Assembly: GCA_019828595.1 (NCBI GenBank)
Contig: JAHQRK010000003.1
Location: 2,480,001 to 2,544,000, forward strand
DNA: 64,000 nucleotides
Direction of reading: 5' to 3'
Origin: Aphanomyces cochlioides
Taxonomy: Eukaryota > Oomycota > Saprolegniomycetes > Saprolegniales > Verrucalvaceae
The notes under the pieces were generated by a model. It was not told where the DNA came from and searched no databases. It saw only the letters and a program-made list of their open reading frames with translations. The position numbers and the translations under genes were made by a program. Every line of letters begins with the position of its first letter. Position 1 is the stretch's first letter. Shown in pieces: positions 34,761 through 47,072 of this stretch.

Positions 34761-37700
34761 ATGTCCGCAGATGAGGTGTTTGCATGGGAGTTGGCAAAGG
34801 AAAATGTGATTCCTGTGTCCCGTGGACGTAACGTTGACAAACTAAACGTTGCTCTTGCCCATGTTCATTCGACCAGCTTTCAATCGACACTCAACAAGAT
34901 GGAAACGTACGTTTGCTTTTTCGCATTGCAATGACGACGAGACTAGGGATCATGAAAGTCTCATCGCATCGTACACAGGAGATGACCCCATCAAACCTTG
35001 GCTGGATTATTACAAATGGGCCCAGGAAAACTTTCCATCAGATACAAAGAAGATTTTGTCGATCTTGAGCAGAGCAACAGATACGTTCAAATCATCACGA
35101 AAGTACAGAAACGATATCCGATACCTAAAACTCTGGGTGGCATACGTAAGCAACTGTGATGCTTAAATGTTATCAAACCAACCTGCGTGTAGGCCGATAA
35201 AGCAGAAAAACCGTTCGAGATGTTCAATTTTCTTTACAAGAGCAAAATTGGAGACAAACTTGCATTGTTTTACATTGCGTGGGCATTTCTATCTGAGAAA
35301 CGTGGCAAAATCAAAGATGCAGAGGCGATTTTCAATCGAGGCTTTCTGAAGTACTTTCACTTGTGTAGTTTCATCACTAAGTAATTACTAGGAAAGCTGA
35401 ACCAAGCGAAGTACTCAAGAAAAAGCACGAAGAATTCAATCAAAGAATATCAAAAAAATGGACAAATGATTCAGAAAACTCGGAGTCTGATGGTAGTCAA
35501 CAATCAATTTGGACTGCAAAGACTCTTGGTGACACTGCAAAGCCAAACGAGAGACTGCCTAAGACTTCAACACCGTCGCCATTGGCTAATATGACGAATA
35601 CTCTGCTAGACCAAAAAGCCAAAGCAACTTTGACTATCCTCACTGAGCGCAAAGCTGTAAATCGAACACCTTTTTCTGGAAGCGGATCGATAGATAGAGT
35701 CGTATCAGCTGGCGAGAGTATCCGAAAACTTGTCACTCCTGGCGTGGCTTCCTCGAGACAAGAATCCTCTTCTACACAAAAGGACAACAATGTACCTGTG
35801 TTCGTTGATGGTTCATCAAGAAAACGTCCTCACAGTACCATCGAAAGCGACTCGCAGACATTGAAAGTGAAATCAGACATTTATCGCTTCAAGAAAGAGC
35901 TCCTCTTTGACAGTGGTGGTAATGAGTTTTGCTTTGAAGAAATTCGAGCTAGACGTTTCCTTTCCCGACCTCAACTCCGAAGTGAAAATATTTTACTGTT
36001 GAACTCATCGCAATCAATTAAAAGCTACGACGTGGAGATCAGCAAATCATCGCTTGAAGTTTTCCAAGATCTCCAACAAGCGTCAAATGAAGACATCACA
36101 ATTAACACCAAGCTGGCACTAGAAGATATCAACAGTATGTTTCAAAGTCCCCAAAAGACACCTGTATCAACTCAAGGTGTCAAGGTTCCCAGAACTGAAG
36201 AACCAATTATCAGGAAGCTGCAGTTTCAGTCATTTGGAGCTGATGATATTGAGCTCAGTGCACAAGAAGCCGATGAAGCAGAGACACGTATTCGAATCTG
36301 CGACGAAGAGAACAAGACTGCGTTCAAGAAGCCGACAGTGGTATCGGACATTATCCGAGGCCCTACAAAGCTCACTTACAAAGATATCCTTCAATCCAGT
36401 TTTTCAAGAAGGTAGATGATACATCTCTTCGTGCATTGTGCGTCTCCTGAAGTTCATGCTTTCAAAACATAATTGCATTGTAATGCTTCATTACTTTCAA
36501 ATTTGTGCTGAATTCGCTGTCTTGATGCTTCCTGTTTTCTTCTCAAACTTCGAGACCTCACTTATGGCTAGCGAAATGTACATGGGAGACGTAAAATACG
36601 AAACAACGTGTGTGATTGACCCTTACGAATACAACCACAGAAGAGAACTTATTCAATCTCGACACGTTGCTCAAACCCTATGTGCGATGCACGATACTGT
36701 TTTCGTGTACAAAATGCAACTCAAAGCCACATTTTTGGCATCACATGGAAAGCAAAACCAAAAATTCAAAAAGAAAACATTCATCAACATAAATAGTGCC
36801 AGCCAATGTGAAATACTTGGATGTTTGGGTTCTGGTGCCTATGCATCCGTGTTTGCAGGACGGATGTCGACGAGGGCATCATGTATCATGCCAAATTCAT
36901 TAGCAATCAAGGTAGATTTTGGTGTTTGATGCGTCTAAATTTGGGTTTGACGTTAGCTTGAACTTGGCGTTGATGTTCTGCCATGGGAATATTATTCGAT
37001 ACGAGAAATTGACAGACGCGCCAATCTGCAAAATCTGAACGAGCGGAATTTAGTCGAAGCACATTCTCTGCATGTGTATGAGGTAATAATGCTGACATAA
37101 CTCCATGAACTCAACTTTCCAGAACGCTGTCCTTATGCTTCTTCAGCGTGGTAATCGAGGAACCCTCCATGACCTTGTCAATGCATACAAGAAGGTAGTA
37201 ACTTAGTATAGAACTGGTTATTGTCACCACACTCTAGTTGGGTCGTTCAGTGCCTGAAAACATCGTTCTTGTCTATGCACGCCAAATGTTCCAAGCACTC
37301 GTACATGTGCATGCCTCTGGCTTTCTACATGGAGATATCAAACCAGATAATTGGATTCTAGTGCGAGGAGCGCCGCTGGAAGAATCATATGATATTTTCG
37401 ACTCGGGGAGGATATGTTTGATCGATTTTGGAAGGGCCATAGACTTGCAGATGTACCCTTCTAATGCTACGTTTTGTGGCAACATGCACGCTGAAGGCTT
37501 CAAGTGTATCGAGATGAGGACAAAACGTCCCTGGTTGCATCAAATTGACACATTTGGCTTGTGTGCGACTGTTCACTTCCTACTTTTTGGTGACTACATG
37601 GAAATAACATGCGAAGAAACTGGTTGTGCTGGAGATGTATGTAGTCAAAAATGGTCCATGAAGAAAGCGTTGAGAAGATATTGGCTGACAGATTTTTGGC

Positions 37701-37917
37701 GGGAATTTTTTGACACCTTCCTCAATATTTCAGATTGTCAAAATCAACCAAATTTGAGCCACTGGGGGGAAAAAATATCAAGACTTTTGAAAGAAGACCC
37801 ATCAAGGCTCAGGGTAGATTTCGTCTAGACGTGATTGTGTTGACTGTACTTCGCTAGGAAACGTGTCGTCTCCTTCGCCTCCAAGACGAAACAATTCTTC
37901 AAGCGCAATCGTTTTGA
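34761..37917 (+). CDS. BUB1: BUB1 spindle-checkpoint kinase
   Basis: BUB1 acts at kinetochores in the spindle assembly checkpoint and phosphorylates histone H2A. The first in-frame ATG is at 34761 and an early KEN box follows (ELAKENVIPVSRGR). The Mad3/BUB1 TPR region is DDPIKPWLDYYKWAQENFP, then RYLKLWVAYADKAEKPFEMF and DAEAIFNRGF. A long low-complexity linker leads to a C-terminal kinase domain: glycine loop GCLGSGAYASVFAG, Lys in SLAIKV, catalytic loop HGDIKPDNWIL, and DFG as LIDFGRAIDL. The last exon (after a 44-nt intron) ends LQDETILQAQSF. At least eight short introns interrupt it, the one after 36412 less certain. KEN box plus apparently active kinase in one protein resembles the ancestral BUB1/BUBR1 form. 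A TATCCGGATA element lies about 60 bp upstream. Confidence 0.92.
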
Positions 37918-38104
37918 CAATGAACACTATAGCTTCAGTTACTCGGTAAATCATCGCGAATTAACTTAACAAAGTCGTTTTATGACTTCATTTACATAAG
38001 AGTAGAATGGAAGCCATAACTCGTTTTGCATTCTGATGTAAACTCGAAGGTTTTTATTCATCTACTATTCAGTCATGCGTTCCTAGAGAAACAACCTTGG
38101 TACA

Positions 38105-40135
38105 TTATTCAATTTTACTGCTTTCCACTGTATTCGACAAGGGACGATATAAATCGAATGAGTAATCAACAAAGAATGGACCAGGGTGGAACACAACAAC
38201 GTCAGTATAATCCACTCGAAAAGACTCGGTTTTATCGGCCAAGATAAGCTATTCATCAGTCAGATTTCGGTATCATATTGGGAGAGTTCATACCACATTG
38301 GGTAATGGAAATAAATGCATGGCCGAGTCGTATGCCCAGTGAATTGGGCGGATCGATAAAGGCATCGGGCAAAGGTGTCCTTCATCGATAATCGTCTTTA
38401 CAAGCTATGTAGCAAATGAATTTCAGGCCAAACAAGACAGAAAATCTCACATGTTTCGCCATGTCAAAATTTTCATCGTCATATGCAATTGGTACCAAAC
38501 AACTTCGACTCATTTTCTGCTGCGTGTCATCTCGCATTATGACCAAATCTTTCGTGAAGTATCGAATTCTATTCCAAGTTAACACTGTCGAAACTGTCAA
38601 TATGCTTACCGACAAGGATTCGTCGTCATGACGGCAGAAGGGATGCGGCGAAGAAAATCTTCTGTACACACCGAGGGTAACTACAAATGACATCAGCAGT
38701 GCAACATTATTCAAAACAACAGGATGGCGAGGTAAGACATCCGGAGCACCTGGATCTGATGGCCCAGGCACGAAAACAAATTTGGAGTGCTCAACGAGGT
38801 CAGGGTATTTAAGAAGCATAGTCGCGAGCTTGTCGAAATTTTGTTTTAAGTCCATAATCCCCATGACTTCGACTCCTGGTCGAAGTATGAGATATGATTT
38901 TATCAAAACAAACCATGTCCATATCCAACAGGTGTCGAAGAGAAATTTCCCATAAATATGAATAGAGTAGGGCGAAATGGCTCGTATCCGCTGAAGAGAA
39001 TATCCAAATGCTTCATGACTTCTGCATCATCCAAGTGGACGTCAGATAGCACAACAAACGAATCAAGTTCTTGATTCTGCTCCATTTCCACGATTTGTTC
39101 GCGTTGCTACAAGAAAAAGTAAGAAAAAATGTGCAACCATTACGTTACCATAGCAGATACTTCAACTCCTAATGGATCAACGCCACCCAGAACAGCTAGC
39201 GAATCGAGTCTAGCCTCTGGTGGAGGCAGACCCATTGTCTACAGTATCGCAATTTCGTTAAATTCTTAATAATATATCCTACTTCGACGTGGAAAACATC
39301 ATCCACAACTTGTCCTTCAACAAGAACAATACAGTTAGCTCCAAACAGACCATTGGTACATTTCTAACAAGGTTAGCACATATAACCAAATGCCATTGTA
39401 CCGCTTCTGTCAGGTCAAGAAAAATTCGTGAAGTCAAGTCTCCGAGGAACACACGTTTTCGCTCGTCTTGGCCAAGCATGCCCAGCACTCTTTTCGTTCC
39501 TGTGACCCCCAGGAGCGATTCAATTTTGCTCAACTACTGTCAATCAGAATTATAGAAAAAACATACGTACATCAAGATAGTCGTCAGAAGATCCTGCAGT
39601 TGCTCCTCCGACTGGTTTCGAGAAGGTTTTATGACGACGAACTCGTCTCTCGACAGACGAAAATCTAAATGGATTGTGAAGAACACACACAAGATTGGAG
39701 CACCTATCACGAAACAAATTCAAGCGGTGTTTTGCAGTTCCATGCATTTTTCTGGTAGGGTCTACAGACACTTCGTACGTTTTTGTAGATGGATGGTATT
39801 TCAATTGAGGCTGCTCGAACGCACTAAAGACTTGGATGCTCTCGTAGTCATTTTCACGCGACACACTCAGCAACGTATCCAGCGCACTTTCCAATGCTTC
39901 TTGCGACACAACAGTCGTCTTCACTAACACGCATAAGCCGCATGTCATTCGCTTGGTCAACAAGGTCTGTCCTACATTTGCTCCGATCGATACTGTTCTT
40001 GATGGCAAAGATAACATCTTCGAGGTGGAGGCCAGGCTGACTTAACAACTCAGCTAGCAATTTCTTCAAAGCGTCCGAATGTAGCGTCAATCCATGCAGC
40101 TTAAACTCGCGGAACACTTGCTTTCCATCGGCCAT
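38105..40135 (-). CDS. POLE2: DNA polymerase epsilon subunit B
   Basis: The B subunit of replicative polymerase epsilon, a calcineurin-like phosphoesterase fold that lacks catalysis and scaffolds the holoenzyme. The minus-strand gene starts MADGKQVFREFKLHG. Landmarks in order are FSAFEQPQLKYHP, LGMLGQDERKRVFLGDLT, the phosphoesterase strand FVVLSDVHLDD, IFMGNFSS, VFVPGPSDPGAPDVLPR and RIRYFTKDLVIMRDD. A penultimate exon gives HLCPMPLSIRPIHWAYD. After the intron GTATGAACT...GAATAG the last exon reads LILADKTESFRVDYTD, then HPGPFFVD, and ends VESSKIE at 38105. That last exon lies where the plus strand shows only a spurious 73-codon frame. Introns are about 40-50 nt; several internal edges are approximate. 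Confidence 0.9.
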
Positions 40136-40164
40136 GATCAAGTTTTGGCGGCAAAGTCAATTTT

Positions 40165-40200
40165 GACTCCGGATAATATCCGGTATCTTATCCGTCAAAT
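40165..40200. promoter_or_regulatory. Bidirectional promoter element with three CCGGATA-type words
   Basis: CCGGATA, TATCCGG and TTATCCG occur within 30 bp, in the 83-bp space between the divergent starts of POLE2 (40135) and the lysine-rich protein (40219). Confidence 0.5.
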
Positions 40201-40218
40201 AGCTTTTCCGGTTAATCC

Positions 40219-41041
40219 ATGGATACACCAGACTTCAAAATGACATCGCGGCATGACGGTGACAGGTCAAGCTCGAGCAGCAGCAGCAGTGGAAGTGATT
40301 CTGATTCGGATCGAAAGAGAAAACTATCTAAAATGAAGAAGAGCTCTCGAATGTGGCAAGTGGTCACATCAGACAGTGAAGAAGATCGAAAATCGTCCAA
40401 GGCAAAGCATTCCAAGAAGTCGTCCAAAAAGGAAAAGAAGGACAAAAAGCACAAGAAAAAAAAGAAGCGATCAAAAGCTGTGGACCAAAACGAGTATGGA
40501 AAGTATGGCATCATCCGCGAGTCGGACTTTCACACGAAATCGGTCTCGTTCAACGTTTGGGTGCGCGAAGTGAAAAAGGTTTGTGTTCATCTCATTTGAG
40601 AGGATTTGAATGCGGGCTTTTGTGTAGATGTCGGATTTCAATGGCCCCAAATGGCAAGCGATGGAATTATTTCGAGAGTATATGGAAGACTATAACACAG
40701 CAACCATGCCACATGAAAAATATTATGATGTGGAAGCATACGAGATGAAGAAATATAACAAGAAACACTCCAAAAAGCGCAAGAGCGGTGCTGTCAACGA
40801 CGAAGAGAGTGTGCGTCGTGAGTGGCAGAGACAAAAGCTAGAAGAGGAAAAGAAAGAGTTTGACTTGGTCATGCAGACGATGAACAAGGAAAAAATCCAA
40901 GAAATGCGTCATCAAGAGCAAATGCGAACCCAAATGCAATTATATTACAAGTCGGGCAACGTCACTGAAGCACGGCGACTCGAGCAACTCTTGAACAAGG
41001 TTGAAGACAAGTCGAAGAAGCCAAGCTTTGATGACGAATAA
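40219..41041 (+). CDS. Lysine-rich nuclear protein, possibly SCI1/splicing-related
   Basis: Two exons, 40219-40578 and 40628-41041 (49-nt intron starting GTTTGT), encode 257 aa. The N-terminus has a serine tract (eight Ser) with SDSDSDRKRKLSK, then a very basic block (KKEKKDKKHKKKKKRSK), as in nuclear speckle proteins. The conserved core is YGKYGIIRESDFHTK, FNVWVREVKKMSDFNG and FREYMEDYNTATMPHEKYYD. The C-terminus is a coiled coil (RREWQRQKLEEEKKEFD). The core resembles a widespread eukaryotic family of lysine-rich proteins to which plant SCI1 may belong. Function is unproven; a role in RNA processing is only a guess from composition. Confidence 0.7.
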
Positions 41042-41066
41042 CTTGCTTCGTCGCTGGTGTAGATGG

Positions 41067-42016
41067 CTAGCTGTGGATACGAGAATATGAATTTCTTTCC
41101 TTGGGAATTGGCAAATCATCTTCCATTCGGATGTAGCCAGACGGAGCATATCGACTTGTTCCGGTCGAATAGCGCATTCCATCGTTTGAAGCGAGCGTGT
41201 TCGACAGAAATACGCGACGAGAGTATGGTTCGGGGGCTGACAGCCGTCTTGATGCCATTTCTAGTTGTGCTGTTGATGGTTCGCCAGGCTCGTTCGACAT
41301 GGTTGACTGCTGCGATGAAATATTACTTCTTGCTTTGCGAAGCTTCCAAAAGAGAATTGCCAAGATGACACCGAATACTACGGCGATGGAAACTCCAATG
41401 ATCATGTACACAGCCGAATTGGTCATTTGAGTAGTTGGTGTTGGTGTTGGTGCTGGAGTCGTCCCCTGCGGCACCGTCGTATTGGTGCCATTGTTTGCTG
41501 TTGTTACACTTGGACTTGGTGTTGTTGGTAAGACTACTTTGACATTTGTGGTAGTTGCAAACTGCTGACCAGAGGTGCCTTGGACAAAATTCACTAAAAT
41601 GATGTACGAGCTCGACGTGGGAAAGGACACTGTTGCTTTTGCCCGTGCAAATGTTGTGTTGACAAGTTCCAGCGCTGATGGAACGACAACAAAATCACTC
41701 GTGTTTTCCATGCAAGTATGAGAAGTATCACAGACACCCACGGAAGATGAGCCGAGGGAAATGGTATCCCCGTATAAGCTTCGTATTCCCGAAACGATTT
41801 CGGTCGTGTTGACTGTGATGTCGCTCAAGGGTGTAAGAAGCGTCACTTGCAAACTGCACTCGTTTCCAAAACTCCATGATGTGGCCCCAGCAGCCTTGCA
41901 TATCGTGCCTAAGCCGAGAAGTCATATGAAAAGTTTGTGATTGAGAGCATACCGTCAGCGAGGGTCAATGTCTGTAAACACGCAACGAAGGCCAACACAA
42001 ACACCGTTCGCCTCAT
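41067..42016 (-). CDS. Type I membrane protein with Thr/Pro-rich stalk
   Basis: Two exons, 41954/3-42016 and 41067-41908 (44-nt intron), give 301 aa. The first exon is a signal peptide (MRRTVFVLAFVACLQTLTLA). The ectodomain has several Cys (CKAAG, NECSLQV, GVCDTSHTC) and N-glycosylation sites (NTT, NTS). It is followed by a Thr/Pro-rich mucin-like stalk (TPAPTPTPTTQ), one membrane span (VYMIIGVSIAVVFGVILAIL) and a basic cytoplasmic tail. No enzymatic domain is recognised. It is likely a cell-surface glycoprotein. It is convergent with the lysine-rich gene, their stops only about 26 bp apart. Confidence 0.75.
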
Positions 42017-42328
42017 CGTCTGCTGGTGGTCGCAACGGAGTTTGTCGAAGTCGGGCTGAATGAGGCCCTTTCATACTGGTAGGTACATGCCATCTGTCTC
42101 TGTCCAATATTTGTGTCGACTATTCCGCCCGTAGAATATGAGCGCCGAAGTTTCACAGACGATACGGCTCCAGCTTGTTTGCAAACGACCGGCCACATCT
42201 GCGTGAAATTTGATGTTTCTGGTGCAGTCTCGGAGCTCTACCGAGGCACGTCTAAGTCATGTATAAGAAACCGACTAAGTATTGCAGTTTCAGTTACTCG
42301 AAACTATCGGCCAATTGAGTTCGCTGCC

Positions 42329-43779
42329 ATGTTGACGACACAGCGGCGGAAAGGGACCATTGTGAAAGAGATGGTAAAGTTGTATTAAACTGTTGCTGAT
42401 ATTAATCGCACCAGGCTGCATTTGTGCAAGACCAAAATCTCGAATGCGATGTGATGTGGTGGGAAAACAGAGTCCAAGTCATCCAAGAATGGCTCAAAGC
42501 CAATCCCCTTCGAATTGGCGTTCCTGACGATGGCACCATTGATGTAAACCCTGAATGCTGCCTATGCCTCGAGTAATCTTGCATTATGTAGACGATCACG
42601 TTCCAAATTTCAAGAGGGAATCGACATATCCACACACGTCCAAAAGCATGGCGTCACATAGGTCCGTGCCACAGCGAATGTCCGTGAGATAAATTCACGA
42701 ATGTAGTGGCAGAATTGCATGGAATTCCAGGCGTGTGCGAGAGATTTACTGGCACAGCAACTCCCTCGGTTGACGAAGACAACGTTGTGCAAGAGGAGTT
42801 TGAATCAAACAACCGAGAGGAGGCATCTCCAGTGACACCCTCAACGCATGAACTCCATCAAGAGGTCGAGCTGTCATCAAGTCCATTGCGAGGCAAACTG
42901 CGTGCAAGTAAGTTAAAGCATCCACCAAGCGATGACAGCGCGGAAACACCAAATCAAGTCGATGAACACCAGGAGAAACCACAACATGTTGAAACACACA
43001 AAGCGCCAGAGGTTGAGAAGAAATCACTTTCTCAAATGTCCATGATGGAGAGGCAACAAGAATGGCTTCGAAAAAAGGCTGAAAAAGCTGCTGCCGAAAA
43101 GTTACGGCAGCAGGAAGAAGCTGAAAAAGAGCTGACCTTCCAACCTACGTTGAGAAAGCAAACTACAAGACCGCCGTCGCAAGCTCAGTCTACCCCGCAA
43201 CCAGTCGATCAGCCTGCTGTGAAAACTCGCGCAAAGTCTGCTGGTAGGCATCGAAGTCAGAAACACGACAAAGCAATGGCCAAAACTTCATCGTCGTTGC
43301 TTGATGCGGTCAAATCTGAACTCGCGGCGTCGTCAGTAAAGACAAAGTCGCCCAGGGAAAAGCACGAGGCTGCCCCCACTCCTCCTGTCAACGTCGAGCA
43401 GGTGTCTGGAACAGATGCCACTGTCGCCTCCATTGCAAAAGTCTTGGAGAATGTGGGCAAGATAGAGACCGTGAAGCCAACTGTTGTGCCCCCCGTCGTT
43501 TCGGCGTACGATCGCCCCTTTCAGTTCGATAGTGGATCGAATGAAACCAAGGCGCGATTCCAACTCCAAGATCCATCGAAATTCGATTTGACATCCATGT
43601 ACCGCAAGAAAGACAAATACGCACAGCGAGACGGTGTTTCTCTGCAAATGGGGCGACGCGATGACACACGGGAAGAGCAAATCATTGCAATCCTCTTTGA
43701 CCGCGAGCATTTCCCCTCCGAGGAGGTTGCCAAGGAATGGTACATGGACCACAAACAACGTTTGCTTTCATACATGTGA
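42329..43779 (+). CDS. Uncharacterised coiled-coil protein, 438 aa
   Basis: Exons 42329-42373, 42415-42543, 42592-42661 and 42707-43779 join in frame (introns 41-48 nt) to 438 aa. The N-terminal ~95 residues form a compact, tryptophan-containing unit (DVMWWENRVQVIQEWL, TFQISRGNRHIHTRPKAW). The middle is a charged coiled coil (MERQQEWLRKKAEKAAAEK) ending in ELTFQPTLRK, a type of motif common in flagellar and cytoskeletal proteins. The C-terminus has an acidic/aromatic segment (FDLTSMYRKKDKYAQRDG, EEVAKEWYMDHKQRLL). I do not recognise the family. A cytoskeletal role is a guess. Confidence 0.7.
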
Positions 43780-45212
43780 ATAAAATGAAAGTTTTCAGTC
43801 TTGACCGTGAAGGACAAACATCTCGTCGCAACTGAGGTGGAATCAAACACGCCTCTCAAATTGATCTGCCCAAGCAATCGAATGCTATCGCGTCTTTCGT
43901 AATTCTTCGATATACAACTGTCTTGACGGCAAAGTTGAAGTGCCTGCTGAACGCACTTGGAGCAAATGGATGTTTGTGATTCTCCTTGACAGTTGCCTTG
44001 AAGCTCAGGTACGAGAGCAAGAAGAAAAAGCAAAGTCACACGTCTCGCCCCGCCGTACCACCGAGGAAACTTCCCCAAACATCTCAATCACACGAGTTGA
44101 GAAGCCCGATGCAGTGTGCGTTCTTTGCTATCGTGCACCAACAACCTCGAAGGGCATGTCCTGGTGTTCGGTTCATTTCGCTGACGCAAAGTGCATTTCT
44201 ACAACGCTCTCGATGTTTCAAGCTTGAGGGTATTCTTCAAAAGCTAGCCATTTCCATTCTGCTGCTCTCATTTCCTCACTTGTGGACAAGGTCGCAAGGC
44301 CAAACGATCGCCCGATGGGCTTGGGCTTGTCTCCCCTGCTCATGGGGGAAAATGAGCAAAAAATTTGTCATTGCGCATGCCCAACGATTGTTGTTGGTGC
44401 GTCAAGTAATACGCAGGTGAGATGTTGACGGAACTGGAGCAGTCGACAGCATGGAAGGCACTGAATGCAGTTTCAAGGGTGCATGTGGGCTGTTCATGGA
44501 GGCATTTCAAGACATAAACGAGTCACCGATGCCTGCTGGTGTTGTCTTGCCGTCGGTCCATTTACAAGTGCACTTTGAATCTTGGTGAGAAATATATATA
44601 TATATGCACCATCAACACGTGGCATCGTACCGTACTACTTCGAAGTAATTTACAAACAAGAAGCAAACAAGAATAGCGGCCAAAACAAAAGTCAAACGAC
44701 TGCTTTCACGCTGTCAGAGGCATCTACAAGCTGTTGGGATTGAAGTACTTGTCGATTTATTGTACAACGGCGTCGTGAATCCAAGCCATGGGATTGACAC
44801 GATTGATTGTACCGACTCTTGATGATGTGGTGCGCTCCTACCGTATGGTGATTACACCGGCGACTTTGTCACTCGACAAACCATTGAATGTAGCAACCCG
44901 TACAGTGTACTCGCTGGAGCTCTCATCGATATATGACCATCGCTTCCCGGTTTTACTTGGCTCTATACCTTGACGACGCAGTCGCTACGACTAGTACACG
45001 TGACTTGGCTCGTCTTCAACAGTTCCCGTCTATGGATCTGATCGGAAATGGATGCGACAAAAGGTGCTTGGCCGCACGATTTGTTTATCGTGGGACTCAG
45101 CTTGGGAGGACAAAGGCGTATCGCAGCTTCAATCTGTGTCCGCCTTCAACTTTGACAAAACACTTGCATGGGCACCAAGGTGGCGGTGTTCACTTTTCAA
45201 TTTGCCTCAAAT
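43780..45212. other. Gene-poor stretch before first POT gene
   Basis: About 1.4 kb. The minus strand at 43880-44090 has a protein-like segment with a hydrophobic start and several Cys (CQGESQTSICSKC, LQLCRQDSC), but no ATG opens it and no splice partner is clear, so it is only a possible exon. A (TA)n microsatellite lies at 44590-44604. No other feature seen. Confidence 0.3.
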
Positions 45213-47072
45213 ATGGCCGATCAAGTCGTGACTCCTACCGTCGGTGTTGGCGGTGGCTACGGCACTCCGTGGGACAACCGCCCTGTGAAAGTGAAGAATG
45301 TGCTTCTCCAAGTGTGTGGTTTCATCCTCGTCATGGAACTCGCGGAACGTTTGAGTTACTATGGTATCAACCAAGGCTTGAAGAACTTTATGGGGAAGAA
45401 GCTTGGCTGGAGCAGCGTGTCGTCCAACAGTATCAAGAGCACATGGACGTCCGTTGCGTACATGACGCCGTTGTTGGGTGCGTACATTGCCGATGAACGC
45501 TGGGGACGATACAAGACGATCGTCGTCTTTGGTACTTGGTACATGCTTGGTGATGTGATGCTTGCGATTGCGGCTCACCCGAGTGTTTTGGCTTCCGCCA
45601 GCGCTGCCCAAGGTCTTTTCATCACTGGTCTGTTTGTCTTTATTGGCGTTGGCACGGGCGCCATCAAGTCGAACGTCATTACGCTTGGTGCGGATCAATT
45701 CAACCCACATGATGAGAAGGAGACGACCCAAAAGATGGCCTACTTCAGCTATTTCTACTGGTGTATCAACGCTGGTGCTGCATTCTCGTATGGTTACTTG
45801 GCCACGCTCTCCGTCAAGGGATCGGGTATCATTCCCAAAGAGTACGGCTACTTTGGCACGTTCACGATCTGCGCTGGTGTGTTCATCATCGCGTTGATCG
45901 TCTTCCTCTTGGGTACGTCGCGCTACATCCGCCTTCCTCCCAATAGCGATGCCATGTCCAAGATGGTCAAGGTTTTGATTGCCAGTTCCTCCAAGAGTTC
46001 GTCCGCGAGATTCAGTGTCTTTGGCTTTGTGACGTTCATGTTGTCGTTCATTGTCAACTTGATTGCTGTCTTCCTCAAAGATGGAAGTGCCGAACGTTTG
46101 ACGTTGAGTTACATTGCGGGCGGTTTTGCCGTCTTTGGTGTCGTCTTCTGGGTCTACTTTGGCCGATTTTACAACGACATGGATGTTGCCAAGACTTCCA
46201 ACGGAGGCACGATCAACGACTCGTCGATTGATGACATCAAGCAAATTGTGCGTATCTTGCCTTTTGCTGCCTTTATGGTCACGTGGCACTGCGTGTACGA
46301 TCAAATCGATGCCAACTTTCAATCGATTGCCCAACAAACGGACTTGCGCTTCGGGAACGAACGCGACTCGACGCAGCTTCCTGGTGCTGTGCTTGGTGTA
46401 TTTGACCCGATCTCGATTGTGATTTTGATCCCCGTCTTGGAAAATGTCATCTATCCCATGTACACAAAGTGGGCTGGCAAGGCACCATCGCCTTTCGGCA
46501 AAACGACGACGGGATTGATCATCGCCGCGTTCACCATGTTCTACACGGGTGGCTTTGAAACCATTCGCCGCAACAGCGAGCCCCTCATGCTTGTCAACTC
46601 GACCGGTCAAATGGATTACGTCCTTGATGAAAGTTCAGAATTGCCCATGAATGCCATTGCGTGGGGATGGAACATTCCCCACTACGTCTTGGTCGGCTTG
46701 TGTGAATGCTTGATCAACGTCACAGCGTACGATGTCTTTTACTCGGAAGTCCCTCCTTACCTCAAGAGTACCTCGCAAGCCATCAACCTTTTCATGACAT
46801 CCATGGGCTCCAATGTCACGTCCATCTTCACCCTCTTGTTCCAAAAGTACATCCCGAACGACTTGAACGAAGGCCATTTGGAGTACATGTTCTTTGGCGT
46901 GGGCGCAATTGCTGTCATCAATGTGCTCGTCTTCCTCTGGGCGATGAAGGACATGCAGTTCGGCATGTCGTCGACCCCTCGTGGTGGCGACGCGGCGGAC
47001 AATGAGTTTGGTCTCTCCAAGAAGGAAAGTCACCTCGTGGATGCTGAAAAGGCACGTCTCAGCTACGCTTAA
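45213..47072 (+). CDS. POT-family proton-coupled peptide/nitrate-type transporter, copy A
   Basis: Proton-dependent oligopeptide transporters (POT/PTR/SLC15) import di- and tripeptides or related solutes with protons. The intronless gene encodes 619 aa with 12 or more hydrophobic segments. The proton-coupling ExxER motif is present as ELAERLSYYGINQG in helix 1, the PTR2 signature as YFYWCINAGAAFSYG, and the C-terminal tail is KKESHLVDAEKARLSYA. The start at 45213 (MADQVVTP) was chosen over an ATG at 45168 because the paralogues all begin MADQVATP. It is the first of four related copies; this one is plus strand and intact. Codon use is more GC-rich at third positions than neighbouring genes. 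The true substrate is unknown. Confidence 0.93.
   Translation: MADQVVTPTVGVGGGYGTPWDNRPVKVKNVLLQVCGFILVMELAERLSYYGINQGLKNFMGKKLGWSSVSSNSIKSTWTSVAYMTPLLGAYIADERWGRYKTIVVFGTWYMLGDVMLAIAAHPSVLASASAAQGLFITGLFVFIGVGTGAIKSNVITLGADQFNPHDEKETTQKMAYFSYFYWCINAGAAFSYGYLATLSVKGSGIIPKEYGYFGTFTICAGVFIIALIVFLLGTSRYIRLPPNSDAMSKMVKVLIASSSKSSSARFSVFGFVTFMLSFIVNLIAVFLKDGSAERLTLSYIAGGFAVFGVVFWVYFGRFYNDMDVAKTSNGGTINDSSIDDIKQIVRILPFAAFMVTWHCVYDQIDANFQSIAQQTDLRFGNERDSTQLPGAVLGVFDPISIVILIPVLENVIYPMYTKWAGKAPSPFGKTTTGLIIAAFTMFYTGGFETIRRNSEPLMLVNSTGQMDYVLDESSELPMNAIAWGWNIPHYVLVGLCECLINVTAYDVFYSEVPPYLKSTSQAINLFMTSMGSNVTSIFTLLFQKYIPNDLNEGHLEYMFFGVGAIAVINVLVFLWAMKDMQFGMSSTPRGGDAADNEFGLSKKESHLVDAEKARLSYA

Noticed and set aside
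38026..38247. 73-codon plus-strand open frame
   Set aside because: It lies antisense to the last exon of POLE2, whose joined protein sequence is family-like up to the stop at 38105.
43521..44087. 188-codon minus-strand open frame with a signal-peptide-like start
   Set aside because: Half of it is antisense to the coiled-coil gene and no ATG opens the hydrophobic part. At most a fragment (43880-44090) may be an exon.
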